Shown: positions 1-8,458 of the stretch, piece after piece
How the letters are laid out: each line of letters begins with the position of its first letter
Numbering within the stretch: the first letter of the stretch is position 1
NCBI RefSeq assembly: GCF_001458435.1
Contig: NZ_CYSF01000001.1
Coordinates: 186,001-250,000, forward strand
Reading direction: 5' to 3'
Source: Thalassovita mediterranea
GTDB lineage: Bacteria; Pseudomonadota; Alphaproteobacteria; Rhodobacterales; Rhodobacteraceae
Length of the DNA: 64,000 bases
The notes under the pieces: generated by a model
What the model was told of the DNA's origin: nothing
Databases searched by the model: none
The model's input: the letters and a program-made list of their open reading frames with translations, nothing else
Translations under genes and position numbers: made by a program

Positions 1-66
1 GTCTTTGATCTGATCCTAGACAGTGCGGGCGTGGAACGGGGCGATCCTTGTGACGTCTTTCGGTAA
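1..66 (+). CDS. 3' end of an unidentified gene (partial)
   Basis: An open frame enters from the window edge and stops with TAA at 64-66, encoding about 21 residues ending GDPCDVFR. It ends 102 bases before coaBC and is in the same orientation, so it may be the preceding gene of that cluster. Too little is visible to assign a family, and it could be a chance open frame. Confidence 0.35.
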   Translation, partial: VFDLILDSAGVERGDPCDVFR

Positions 67-168
67 CTGCTGGCCTGACAGCCGCCGCCCTTGTCCTCGC
101 AGGCGGGGCGGCTTACTGTCCGCCACAGTTTTGGCCGCGATCTGGGCCAGATTTTTGCGGGGGCTTGG

Positions 169-1368
169 ATGCTGCAGGGTAAACGTATTCTCTTGATCAT
201 CGGTGGCGGCATCGCGGCCTTCAAAATTCCGGAGCTGATCCGCCGTCTGCGCGAACAGGGCGCCAGCGTGACGCCCGTTCTGACCAAAGCGGCAGAACAG
301 TTCGTGACCCCGCTGACCATCGGTTCGCTGGCGGGAGAAAAGGTTTACACTGACCTCTTTGATCTGACCGATGAGGCAGAGATGGGCCATATCCAACTGT
401 CCCGCGTCGCGGATCTGGTGGTGGTTGCACCGGCAACGGCGGACCTGATGGCGAAGATGGCGCAGGGCATGGCAAACGATCTGGCCTCGACCTTGCTGCT
501 GGCGACCGATACGCCGGTGATGATTGCGCCCGCGATGAATGTGCGGATGTGGGAACACCCCGCGACGCAACGCAATCTGGCGCTGTTGCAGCAGGACGGT
601 ATCACCGTACTGGGGCCGGATGAGGGTGACATGGCCTGCGGTGAATATGGCCCCGGTCGCATGGTGGAACCTGCCGACATTCTGGAGGCGATTGGTGTCG
701 CCCTGAAGGATGGCCCGCTCAGCGGCAAACGCATCCTTGTCACCTCTGGTCCAACGCATGAACCGATTGATCCGGTGCGCTACATCGCCAACCGATCCTC
801 TGGCGCGCAGGGCACAGCCATCGCGCAGGCGTTGGTCGCACTGGGGGCGGATGTGATTTTTGTCACTGGTCCGGCGGATGTGGACCCACCGAAAGGTGTT
901 GAACTGCATAAGGTTGAGAGTGCCAAGGATATGCTGGCCGCCGTTGCATCGGCCCTGCCGGTGGATGCGGCAGTCTTTGCCGCTGCCGTGGCGGATTGGC
1001 GTGTTGCCTCCGCGTCTGGGTCGAAGATTAAGAAACAGGCGGACGGCGCGCTGCCGGTGCTGGAATTTGCCGAAAACCCCGACATTCTGGCAACCATCAG
1101 CCAGATGGGGCAGGGGCGTCCGGGGTTGGTTGTCGGCTTTGCCGCTGAAACCGATGATGTGATCGCCCACGCCACCGCCAAACGCGCGCGCAAGGGCTGT
1201 GATTGGATCGTCGCCAATGACGTCAGCCCCGAAACCGGCATCATGGGCGGCAGCGAAAACGCGGTGACGCTGATTTCCGACGCGGGGGCTGAGGATTGGC
1301 CGCGCATGGGTAAGGATGAGGTCGCTGCGCAACTGGCCGACCGGATCGCGGATGAATTGCGCGGCTGA
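169..1368 (+). CDS. coaBC: Bifunctional phosphopantothenoylcysteine decarboxylase / phosphopantothenate-cysteine ligase
   Basis: Two consecutive steps of coenzyme A synthesis: CTP-dependent joining of cysteine to 4'-phosphopantothenate (CoaB half) and FMN-dependent decarboxylation to 4'-phosphopantetheine (CoaC half). The 399-residue protein has the usual CoaC-then-CoaB order. CoaC shows the GHIQLSR segment with catalytic His74, the PAMNVRMW substrate-recognition motif near 121-128 and the ACGEYGPGRM lid with Cys157. CoaB begins near residue 187 and carries IANRSSGAQG. I chose the ATG at 169 because homologues begin at this MLQGKRILL-like segment; upstream in-frame codons add residues unlike the family. 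dut follows after 36 bases. Cytosolic, probably essential. Confidence 0.96.
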   Translation: MLQGKRILLIIGGGIAAFKIPELIRRLREQGASVTPVLTKAAEQFVTPLTIGSLAGEKVYTDLFDLTDEAEMGHIQLSRVADLVVVAPATADLMAKMAQGMANDLASTLLLATDTPVMIAPAMNVRMWEHPATQRNLALLQQDGITVLGPDEGDMACGEYGPGRMVEPADILEAIGVALKDGPLSGKRILVTSGPTHEPIDPVRYIANRSSGAQGTAIAQALVALGADVIFVTGPADVDPPKGVELHKVESAKDMLAAVASALPVDAAVFAAAVADWRVASASGSKIKKQADGALPVLEFAENPDILATISQMGQGRPGLVVGFAAETDDVIAHATAKRARKGCDWIVANDVSPETGIMGGSENAVTLISDAGAEDWPRMGKDEVAAQLADRIADELRG

Positions 1369-1404
1369 TTGAGTATTTCAAGAACATTGAAAGGAGTGGC
1401 CGCT

Positions 1405-1869
1405 ATGGTGACCATCGAATTTAGCTGGCTGCCAGAGGCGGATCAGGATCTGGGCCTGCCGGTTTACGCCACCGCAGGTGCAGCAGGTGCGGATCTGCGC
1501 GCGAACCTTGCGCCGGATGTGCGTAACGCGGGGATTGAGATTGCGCCCGGTGCGCGTGCTTTGGTGCCGACGGGGCTGCGCATGGCAATTCCGGCGGGTT
1601 ATGAGGTGCAGCTGCGTCCCCGCTCCGGTTTGGCGCTGAAACACGGGATCACCCTTCCCAACAGCCCCGGCACGATTGATAGCGATTATCGCGGCCCCTT
1701 GGGCGTGATCGTGATGAACGCGGGGTCTGAACCGTTCCACATTGCCCACGGCGACCGTATTGCGCAGATGATTGTGGCCCCTGTGCTGATGGCGAATTTC
1801 ACCGTGGTTGAGGATCTGGACGACACCGCGCGCGGCGCGGGCGGGTTCGGATCTACCGGTAAGGGGTAA
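1405..1869 (+). CDS. dut: dUTP diphosphatase (dUTPase)
   Basis: Hydrolyses dUTP to dUMP and pyrophosphate, keeping uracil out of DNA and supplying dUMP for thymidylate. The 154-residue protein has the trimeric dUTPase motifs in order: AGADLRA (27-33), RPRSGLA (71-77), GTIDSDYRG (89-97, with the catalytic Asp92), DRIAQMI (117-123) and the C-terminal glycine-rich [13 protein letters not shown]. The ATG at 1405 sits 8 bases after AAGGAG (1391-1396); a TTG at 1369 is also in frame but has no ribosome site. The link to coaBC is common in alphaproteobacteria and suggests co-transcription. Confidence 0.96.
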   Translation: MVTIEFSWLPEADQDLGLPVYATAGAAGADLRANLAPDVRNAGIEIAPGARALVPTGLRMAIPAGYEVQLRPRSGLALKHGITLPNSPGTIDSDYRGPLGVIVMNAGSEPFHIAHGDRIAQMIVAPVLMANFTVVEDLDDTARGAGGFGSTGKG

Positions 1870-1874
1870 ACGCG

Positions 1875-2921
1875 ATGTTGTTGGTTCTGGCACTGGTGGC
1901 GGTGATCTGGGGGATCGGGCATCTGATGGGCGCGCCAAAGGCGATGCGCTGGATGCTGACGATCCTGTTGTGGGCCGCTGTTGTGCTGTTGAACCTGACC
2001 TTGCCTATGGGCCATCCGCTACGGATCGCCACCGGCGGGTCGGCGGCGCTGTGGTTGCTGGTGGCGGGCGGCGTGGCGCTGATTGTGCTGTACCGCCTTG
2101 GCCTCAACTGGCTGCGCGCCCGTGTGCGGGTGGAGCCGGAGGCAGAGGCCAAACCCAAACCGACGTTTTCCGAAACAGAGCTGAACCGCTACGCCCGCCA
2201 CATCGTTATGCGCGAGGTCGGCGGCATCGGCCAGAAGCGCCTGAAAAACGCCAAGGTTCTGGTGATCGGCGCAGGCGGTCTAGGATCGCCCGCGCTGATG
2301 TATCTGGCGGCGGCAGGTGTGGGCACCATAGGGGTGATTGACGATGATGTGGTCGACAATTCCAACCTGCAGCGGCAGGTGATCCACCGCGACGCTGACA
2401 TCGGCACGCCCAAGGTGTTTTCCGCCGAACGCGCCATGCTGGCGCAGAACCCGTTCGTGACTGTACGCCCTTATCAACGGCGACTGGACGCTGACACAGC
2501 GGCGGATCTGATCGCGGATTATGACATCGTTCTGGATGGCACCGATAACTTCGACACCCGCTATTTGGCGAACCGGATTTGTGTTGAACAGGGTAAACCG
2601 CTGATCTCTGGCGCGCTGTCACAGTGGGAGGGGCAGATCAGCGTCTTCCACCCCAAAAAGGGCGGTCCGTGTTATCAGTGCATCTTCCCCGAAGCACCTG
2701 CAGAAGGTCTGGCGCCCAGCTGCGCCGAGGCGGGGGTGATTTCCCCGTTGCCGGGTGTGATCGGCACCATGATGGCGGTTGAGGCGATGAAACTGATCAC
2801 TGGCGCAGGCGCTGTGCTGCGTGGGGAAATGATGATTTATGACGCACTTTGGGGCGAAACCCGCAAGTTTACGCTGAAGCAACGCGACGATTGCCCCGTT
2901 TGCGGCAACTCCGGTGCTTGA
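1875..2921 (+). CDS. Membrane-anchored HesA/MoeB/ThiF-family adenylyltransferase
   Basis: An E1-like enzyme that should adenylate the C-terminal glycine of a small sulfur-carrier protein (MoaD or ThiS type). The catalytic part begins near residue 100 (LNRYARHI) and has the ATP loop GAGGLGSP near 132-139, [13 protein letters not shown], and two CxxC zinc pairs (CYQC and the C-terminal CPVC). No rhodanese domain follows. What is unusual is the N-terminus: three hydrophobic segments (about 3-18, 26-43 and 57-75) followed by a basic, then acidic/proline linker. MoeB and ThiF are normally soluble. Start ATG is 5 bases after the dut stop. Whether it serves molybdopterin or thiamine synthesis cannot be told from context. 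Confidence 0.85.
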   Translation: MLLVLALVAVIWGIGHLMGAPKAMRWMLTILLWAAVVLLNLTLPMGHPLRIATGGSAALWLLVAGGVALIVLYRLGLNWLRARVRVEPEAEAKPKPTFSETELNRYARHIVMREVGGIGQKRLKNAKVLVIGAGGLGSPALMYLAAAGVGTIGVIDDDVVDNSNLQRQVIHRDADIGTPKVFSAERAMLAQNPFVTVRPYQRRLDADTAADLIADYDIVLDGTDNFDTRYLANRICVEQGKPLISGALSQWEGQISVFHPKKGGPCYQCIFPEAPAEGLAPSCAEAGVISPLPGVIGTMMAVEAMKLITGAGAVLRGEMMIYDALWGETRKFTLKQRDDCPVCGNSGA

Positions 2922-2995
2922 GGCTGCTGATTTGTCGGGTAGAACCATTGGCAAATCAATGGGCCGTAGGGTGCCCAACAGGAAGGATATGTAAC

Positions 2996-3781
2996 ATGAA
3001 ATTTGCTCTGTCGATGATGGCCGCCATTAGCCTCGGCACCGCCGCGACGGCCGCCGATCTGCCCGATCTGGGCGGCAAGGAAGTGGTGGTCGTGACCGAA
3101 AACGCCTATCCGCCGCTGCAATTTGTCGACCCCAAAACCGGCGAGGCGATCGGTTGGGAATATGACGCCATGGCCGAGATCGCCAAGCGCATCAACATCA
3201 CCGTTGTCTACGAAAACACCAGCTGGGACGCGATGATCCCTGCGGTTTCCGAGGGTCAGTATGATCTGGGCATGACCGGCATCACCATCCGCGAAGATCG
3301 CAAGGAAAAGGTGGACTTCTCCGACAAATACCTGACCTCGCAGATGCGTATGATTGTGGCAGGGGATGAGGATCGCTTTGACAATGCGGCGGGCTTTGCT
3401 GCCGATGCGGATCTGCTGGCAGGCGCGCAGCCGGGCACCACGCCGTTTTATGTCACCGTCTATGACATTCTGGATGGGGATGAGGCCAACCCGCGTATCA
3501 AGCTGTTTGAAACCTTCGGCGCGGCCATTCAGGCGCTGCGCGTTGGTGACGTGGATCTGGCCCTGTCGGACAGCACCGCCGCCAATGGCTATGTCGCCGC
3601 ATCGGAAGGCAAGCTGAAGATCGTGGGCGAACCGCTGGGCACCGAGGATTTTGGCTTCATCTTCCCCAAGGGATCCGACCTTGTGGCGCCGATCAACGCC
3701 GCCATCGCGTCGATGGAGGCGGACGGCACGCTGGAGGGGCTGAACACCAAATGGTTCCTCGAATACAAACTGGGCCAATAA
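2996..3781 (+). CDS. Amino-acid ABC transporter, periplasmic substrate-binding protein
   Basis: Solute-binding protein of the polar amino-acid uptake family (PF00497 type). The 261-residue precursor starts with a Sec signal peptide ending near ATAA (residues 17-20). The mature part has family segments [26 protein letters not shown] and [21 protein letters not shown]. The ATG at 2996 follows AGGAAGG; upstream in-frame codons would bury the signal peptide. A strong hairpin with a T-run separates it from the permease, a common way to make more binding protein than permease. The ligand cannot be predicted reliably by reading. Confidence 0.9.
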   Translation: MKFALSMMAAISLGTAATAADLPDLGGKEVVVVTENAYPPLQFVDPKTGEAIGWEYDAMAEIAKRINITVVYENTSWDAMIPAVSEGQYDLGMTGITIREDRKEKVDFSDKYLTSQMRMIVAGDEDRFDNAAGFAADADLLAGAQPGTTPFYVTVYDILDGDEANPRIKLFETFGAAIQALRVGDVDLALSDSTAANGYVAASEGKLKIVGEPLGTEDFGFIFPKGSDLVAPINAAIASMEADGTLEGLNTKWFLEYKLGQ

Positions 3782-3804
3782 TCCCAGACGTAACATGACA
3801 TCAG

Positions 3805-3836
3805 ATCCCCGGTGCGTTACAGCGCCGGGGATTTTT
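3805..3836 (+). terminator. Attenuating rho-independent terminator between binding protein and permease
   Basis: An 11-bp stem (3805-3815 with 3822-3832, one G-U pair) with a 6-base loop is followed by five T residues. It lies 24 bases after the binding-protein stop and 17 bases before the permease ATG. Partial read-through would set a high binding-protein to permease ratio. Confidence 0.75.
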
Positions 3837-3852
3837 GCTGAGTGAGGTGGCA

Positions 3853-4650
3853 ATGGGCCCCATCCGCGAGACCAAAGAAGACTTCCCCTGGTGGCTGGTC
3901 GCTGTTGTTGCCATCGGGGCGTACCTCGGCTGGCAGGTGGTCAGTGATGACCTCTATGTGCAGATCCTCGGCACGCTTAGCAAAGGGGTGAAGCTGACGG
4001 TGTTTGTGACGCTGGTCAGCTTTGTGCTGGCCTCTGGCCTTGGGTTGTTGCTGGCTGTGGGCGCGGGGTCCAAGTGGTTGGTGATCCGCCAGCTCTGCCG
4101 GTTTTATGTGGAGGTGGTGCGCGGGGTTCCAATCATTGTGCTGCTCCTTTATGTGGCCTTCGCCCTCGCCCCTGCGCTGGTGGAACTTTACAATTACCTT
4201 GGTGATTTCATCGGGTTGGACCGGATCCGCACGCGGCATTTTCCGCTGCTGTGGCGGGCGATTATTGCGCTGATGATCGCCTATAGCGCCTTCATCTCAG
4301 AGGTGTTTCGCGCGGGGCTGCAATCGGTTGATACCGGTCAGATCGAGGCGGCGAAGGCGCTGGGGCTCAATCGCTGGCAGCGGTTCCGGCTGGTGGTGTT
4401 CCCGCAGGCGATCCGCACGATCCTGCCGCCATTGGGCAATGATTTTGTGGCATTGGTGAAGGATTCATCGCTGGTGTCGGTGCTGGGTGTTTTGGATGTG
4501 ACACAGCTGGGCAAGGTCACGGCGGCGAGCAATTTCCGCTATTTTGAGACCTATAACGTTGTGGCGCTGATCTACCTGACTATGACCATCGGCCTGTCCC
4601 TGATCCTGCGCCGCATTGAACGGCATTTGCGGCGTAAAGACGTCGGTTGA
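3853..4650 (+). CDS. Amino-acid ABC transporter, permease
   Basis: Inner-membrane permease of the His/Glu/Gln/Arg ABC family, 265 residues. The EAA loop that docks the ATPase is clear: GQIEAAKALGLNRWQ followed by FPQAIRTILPPLGN and LVKDSSLVSVLG. About five to six hydrophobic segments are visible, starting with WWLVAVVAIGAYLGW near residue 14. The ATG at 3853 has GAGG 5 bases upstream; a TTG at 3835 lies inside the preceding terminator T-run and is unlikely. Only one permease is present and no ATPase gene adjoins, so it must borrow an ATPase from elsewhere or the system is split. Confidence 0.9.
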   Translation: MGPIRETKEDFPWWLVAVVAIGAYLGWQVVSDDLYVQILGTLSKGVKLTVFVTLVSFVLASGLGLLLAVGAGSKWLVIRQLCRFYVEVVRGVPIIVLLLYVAFALAPALVELYNYLGDFIGLDRIRTRHFPLLWRAIIALMIAYSAFISEVFRAGLQSVDTGQIEAAKALGLNRWQRFRLVVFPQAIRTILPPLGNDFVALVKDSSLVSVLGVLDVTQLGKVTAASNFRYFETYNVVALIYLTMTIGLSLILRRIERHLRRKDVG

Positions 4651-4659
4651 GTTACCCCG

Positions 4660-4686
4660 ACCGGATCGCGTAGCGGTCCGGTTTTC
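4660..4686 (+). terminator. Rho-independent terminator after the permease
   Basis: Stem of ten positions (4660-4669 with 4673-4682, one mismatch), a 3-base loop and a TTTT run, placed 10 bases after the permease stop. Confidence 0.7.
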
Positions 4687-4767
4687 CCCCGATCCCATCC
4701 TTTTTACCCCGCCTCCTCTGGACGATCACAAACCGCAGGCATAGCTTGATCGCCAAAGGAGATCTCT

Positions 4768-6777
4768 ATGACCAACCCGTTGCTGTCCACCTGGGACACC
4801 CCGTTTGAAATCGCCCCTTTCGCCGCCATCAAAGACGCCGATTTTGCGCCCGCGTTTGAGCAGGCGCTTGATGAACACAGCGCCGAGGTGCAGGCGATTG
4901 CTGACAACACTGATGCGCCCACATTCGCCAACACGGTTGAGGCGCTGGAGGCCGCGGGCGGGGTGCTGGACAAGGTGTTGTCCGTCTTCTTCACCGTCGC
5001 AGGTGCCGACAGCAACCCAGAGCGTGAGGCGCTGCAGCGTGACTTCTCCCCCAAAATGGCCGCACATTTTGCCGCCATCTCGTCGAACAAGGCGTTGTTT
5101 AACCGCCTTGCCGATCTTTGGGACCGTCGTGATACGCTGGGCCTGACGCCCGAACAGGCGCGGGTGTTGATGCTGACCCACCGTGGCTTCGTGCGTGCAG
5201 GCGCCGCGCTGACCGGCACTGAGGATACCCGCATGGGTGAGATCAAGGCGCGGCTGGCCGTGTTGGGCACGCAGTTTACCCAGAACCTACTGGCGGATGA
5301 ACGCGATTGGTTCATGGAACTGACCGAGGATGATCTGGACGGCCTGCCCGATTTCGCCATCAACGCCATGCGCGCGGCTGGCGTGGAGAAGGGCGCAAGC
5401 GGTCCCGTCGTCACCACCGGCCGGTCAATCATCACGCCGTTTTTGCAATTCTCCACCCGCCGCGATCTGCGCCAAAAGGCTTATCAAGCCTTTACCTCGC
5501 GCGGTGCAAACGGCAATGACAACGACAACCGCGCCATCGCGGCAGAGATCCTGAAACTGCGTGAGGAGCGTGCGCAGCTGTTGGGTTATGCGGATTTTGC
5601 CAGCTACAAACTGGAAACCGAAATGGCCAAAACCCCGGAGCGGGTGGAGGAGCTGTTGCAGGCGGTCTGGACCCCTGCCAAAGCGCGTGCGGAAGAGGAC
5701 GCTAAGGTACTGCAGGACATGCTGCACGCCGACGGTCTGAACGGCGATCTGGAGGCATGGGATTGGCACTATTACGCCGCCAAACGCCGCAAGGCAGACC
5801 ATGATCTGGATGAGGCAGAGCTGAAGCCCTATCTGCAACTGGATCGGATGATCGAGGGGGCATTTGCCTGTGCCACCCGCTTGTTCGGGTTGGAGTTTAC
5901 CCCGCTTGACGTGCCGCTCTATCATGAGGATTGCCGCGCGTGGGAAGTGACCCGTGACGGTGAACATGTGGCGGTTTTCATTGGCGATTACTTCGCCCGT
6001 GGATCGAAACGATCCGGCGCGTGGTGTTCGGCAATGCGGGCGCAGGCGCGGTTCCCCAAGGTGCAGGCACCGGTGGTGATCAACGTGTGCAACTTTGCCA
6101 AAGGTGATCCGGCGCTACTGTCTTATGACGACGCGCGCACGCTGTTCCATGAGTTCGGTCATGCCCTGCATCAGATGTTGTCCAACGTGACCTATGAGAG
6201 CATTTCCGGCACATCCGTGGCGCGCGATTTCGTCGAACTGCCCAGCCAACTTTATGAACACTGGCTGGAGGTGCCTGAGGTATTGGCCGAATTTGCCACC
6301 CATGCTGAAACGGGCGAGGCGATGCCAGCCGCGATGCTGGAAAAGGTACTGGGCGCAGCCAACTTTGATCAGGGGTTCCAGACGGTGGAATACGTCGCCT
6401 CTGCCCTTGTCGATCTGGCGTTCCACCGTGGCGCGGCTGCGGCGGATCCGATGGCCAAGCAGGCAGAGGTTCTGGCCGATTTGGGCATGCCGAAACAGAT
6501 CGCCATGCGCCACGCGACACCGCATTTTGCCCATGTCTTTGCCGGTGACGGCTATTCCTCGGCCTACTATAGCTACATGTGGTCCGAGGTGATGGATGCC
6601 GATGCCTTCGCCGCCTTTGAAGAGGCTGGCGGTGCCTTTGATCCAGACCGTGCCAAGGCGCTGGAGGAGCATATCCTGTCCACCGGTGGCTCGCAGGAGG
6701 CAGAAGATCTCTACGTTGCCTTCCGCGGTCGCCTGCCCGGTGTTGAGGCCTTGTTGAAAGGGCGCGGGCTGGTGTGA
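4768..6777 (+). CDS. M3-family zinc oligopeptidase (oligopeptidase A / Dcp type)
   Basis: Cytosolic metallopeptidase that degrades short peptides. At 669 residues it has normal length for oligopeptidase A or dipeptidyl carboxypeptidase. The zinc motif HEFGH lies at 461-465 in TLFHEFGHALHQML, and the downstream FVELPSQLYEHW segment supplies the third zinc ligand. There is no signal peptide. The ATG is preceded by AAAGGAG with a 7-base gap. It stands alone between two terminators. Reading cannot separate the PrlC and Dcp specificities. Confidence 0.92.
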   Translation: MTNPLLSTWDTPFEIAPFAAIKDADFAPAFEQALDEHSAEVQAIADNTDAPTFANTVEALEAAGGVLDKVLSVFFTVAGADSNPEREALQRDFSPKMAAHFAAISSNKALFNRLADLWDRRDTLGLTPEQARVLMLTHRGFVRAGAALTGTEDTRMGEIKARLAVLGTQFTQNLLADERDWFMELTEDDLDGLPDFAINAMRAAGVEKGASGPVVTTGRSIITPFLQFSTRRDLRQKAYQAFTSRGANGNDNDNRAIAAEILKLREERAQLLGYADFASYKLETEMAKTPERVEELLQAVWTPAKARAEEDAKVLQDMLHADGLNGDLEAWDWHYYAAKRRKADHDLDEAELKPYLQLDRMIEGAFACATRLFGLEFTPLDVPLYHEDCRAWEVTRDGEHVAVFIGDYFARGSKRSGAWCSAMRAQARFPKVQAPVVINVCNFAKGDPALLSYDDARTLFHEFGHALHQMLSNVTYESISGTSVARDFVELPSQLYEHWLEVPEVLAEFATHAETGEAMPAAMLEKVLGAANFDQGFQTVEYVASALVDLAFHRGAAAADPMAKQAEVLADLGMPKQIAMRHATPHFAHVFAGDGYSSAYYSYMWSEVMDADAFAAFEEAGGAFDPDRAKALEEHILSTGGSQEAEDLYVAFRGRLPGVEALLKGRGLV

Positions 6778-6804
6778 TCGTCGCCTGAGCATGGCCAAAG
6801 AAAA

Positions 6805-6830
6805 GGGCGCCCCAGTGGCGCCCTGTTTCG
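6805..6830. terminator. Bidirectional terminator between peptidase and SseB-like genes
   Basis: Perfect 7-bp GC stem (6805-6811 with 6817-6823) with a CCAGT loop. T-rich tracts follow on both strands (TGTTTCGTTTT on plus, CTTTTCTTT on minus), fitting the two convergent genes. Confidence 0.75.
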
Positions 6831-6841
6831 TTTTGCCGGTG

Positions 6842-7633
6842 TTACCGCAGACGCGGCGGTTTTTCGGGATCCATGCCGGGGGCAGTCAGGCCAACCTCCT
6901 GCACCTCTTCGGGTTGGGGCAGGTCAAAGCGCAGACCCCATTGCGCCAGCTTCGCCGCCAGCGGGTCAGAGGCACGTAGGAAGCTGACGTCCAGCGCCCC
7001 CGCCTCGATCCCGGAAAAGGTCAGTGCCTCGGACACGGCCTGCGCCAGCGCATCTTCGGATCCCGGCACCGCGTCGATGAAGGCCAAGAGGTGATTGCGC
7101 GCGCCACCTTCATAGGTCGCGCCGGCCAGATAGGCGGAATGCGCCAACCCGGTGGCTGTTGCCAGTTTTGCATCCAGCGCAGTTAGCAGCGCCTCTGGCA
7201 GGCCGAGAGGGCGGCCCACTTCTTCGATGCGTGCCTCTGCCTCCTCAGGCGATTGTCCCAAGGTGGCGTGCAGCCAGTCAACGGCCTCTGCGGGGATCAG
7301 GATGGAGGATGGGGCCACATCCAGATTAACGCCCAATCCGATACCTTGCCCTGCTAGCAGACTGGCAATCATCCGCCCTGAGAGTGCCGCGTAGGGCGCT
7401 TCGCCGCCGACAAACTGCGCCAGCCGGTCTTCTCGGTCAAAAATCAGGACGAACTGATTGTCGGCCACGTTGAACAATTCGGGCGTGACCTGATCACCTT
7501 CTGCCTCTGCTGCCAGCAGCAGAAACATTTCACTATCGGCTAGGCGCTCATAAAACCGCAGTCGAGCAGCGTCATCGCTGTCGTTGGCAGTCATGGCGGC
7601 GTGGGCTTGATCCAGTGCAGTCAGGTCGGTCAT
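6842..7633 (-). CDS. SseB-family N-terminal-domain protein
   Basis: A 263-residue soluble protein resembling the SseB family, named after an enterobacterial 'enhanced serine sensitivity' protein of uncertain function. The first half shows family-like features: FLLLAAEAEGDQVTPELFNV, then FVLIFDREDRLAQFVG and an LLAGQGIGLGVNLD stretch. The second half is Ala/Glu-rich without an obvious domain. I place the start at MTDLTALDQ (7633), with GGAAG upstream; longer in-frame options add a basic, non-conserved extension. It diverges from the uracil-DNA glycosylase gene, so the 75-base gap holds both promoters. Function unknown. Confidence 0.75.
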   Translation of the reverse strand: MTDLTALDQAHAAMTANDSDDAARLRFYERLADSEMFLLLAAEAEGDQVTPELFNVADNQFVLIFDREDRLAQFVGGEAPYAALSGRMIASLLAGQGIGLGVNLDVAPSSILIPAEAVDWLHATLGQSPEEAEARIEEVGRPLGLPEALLTALDAKLATATGLAHSAYLAGATYEGGARNHLLAFIDAVPGSEDALAQAVSEALTFSGIEAGALDVSFLRASDPLAAKLAQWGLRFDLPQPEEVQEVGLTAPGMDPEKPPRLR

Positions 7634-7708
7634 TGGGAACTTCCGGCAAATGTGATTTGCTCTGCGGTAGCCCGAGCGCCAGCTTAGGGCAAGAGAGGAT
7701 GGCAGGAA

Positions 7709-8329
7709 ATGTCCCAGACGCTGCAACAAGAAATCAGTGCGTGCCGCCTATGCGGTGAACGGTTTGCGCTGACCAAAACCGCCCATCGCCCCCGTCCCGT
7801 GCCGTGGTTTCGCCCGACGGCCCGGCTGCTGATTGCAGGACAGGCGCCCGGGATGCGCGTACACGAAAGCGGGCGCCCCTTTGACGACCGATCCGGTGAT
7901 CGCCTGCGCGATTGGTTGGGTATCGGACGGGATTTATTTTATGATCAGGCACAGGTGGCCTGTGTTCCGGCGGCATTCTGTTTTCCAGGTTATGACGCCA
8001 AGGGATCAGATCTGCCGCCCCCCAAGATTTGCGCGCAAACTTGGCAGGACAGGGTGATGGGGGAATTGCAATCTGTGCAGCTGACTGTGCTGGTGGGCGG
8101 CTATGCGCACAAGGGGCATCTGGGGCTACGTGCAGGCGTGACAGAGACGGTGCGCAACTGGCGCGATCATGCGCCGAGTGTCTTTGTTCTGCCGCATCCA
8201 AGTTGGCGTAATACTGGCTGGATACGCAAAAATCCGTGGTTTGAGGAAGAGTTGCTCCCTCAGTTGCGGGCACAGGTGGCGAAGGTTCTGCAGCCCAAAA
8301 TTGACCACAATGCCGTCGCACAGGTTTAG
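7709..8329 (+). CDS. Uracil-DNA glycosylase family protein (family 4-like, probable Fe-S)
   Basis: A 206-residue protein of the uracil-DNA glycosylase superfamily. Visible features: the CRLC pair (Cys12, Cys15), motif A GQAPGMRVHESGRPFDD, a second cysteine pair (ACVP... and ...PPKICAQTW) and motif B LPHPSWRN. Four cysteines arranged this way are typical of family-4 enzymes that bind a 4Fe-4S cluster. An Asp or Glu after GQAPG is expected in active family members; here the residue is Met-Arg-Val, so actual uracil excision is not assured. The ATG follows AGGA closely. It would act in base-excision repair or a related nucleic-acid role. Confidence 0.85.
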   Translation: MSQTLQQEISACRLCGERFALTKTAHRPRPVPWFRPTARLLIAGQAPGMRVHESGRPFDDRSGDRLRDWLGIGRDLFYDQAQVACVPAAFCFPGYDAKGSDLPPPKICAQTWQDRVMGELQSVQLTVLVGGYAHKGHLGLRAGVTETVRNWRDHAPSVFVLPHPSWRNTGWIRKNPWFEEELLPQLRAQVAKVLQPKIDHNAVAQV

Positions 8330-8458
8330 CCTGAGAAACGCTGCATTCACCATCTGGTGATCTGGGAAAACTTGCTCAGCATATTCGAATGGCCTACTCC
8401 TTTGTCATCTCGTTAGGACAAAAGTATTGCCTGACGGGCACGAAGGGCAGGAGACACC

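Noticed and set aside
1369-1404. TTG start for dut at 1369
   Set aside because: It directly follows the coaBC stop without a ribosome site, while the ATG at 1405 has AAGGAG at proper distance.
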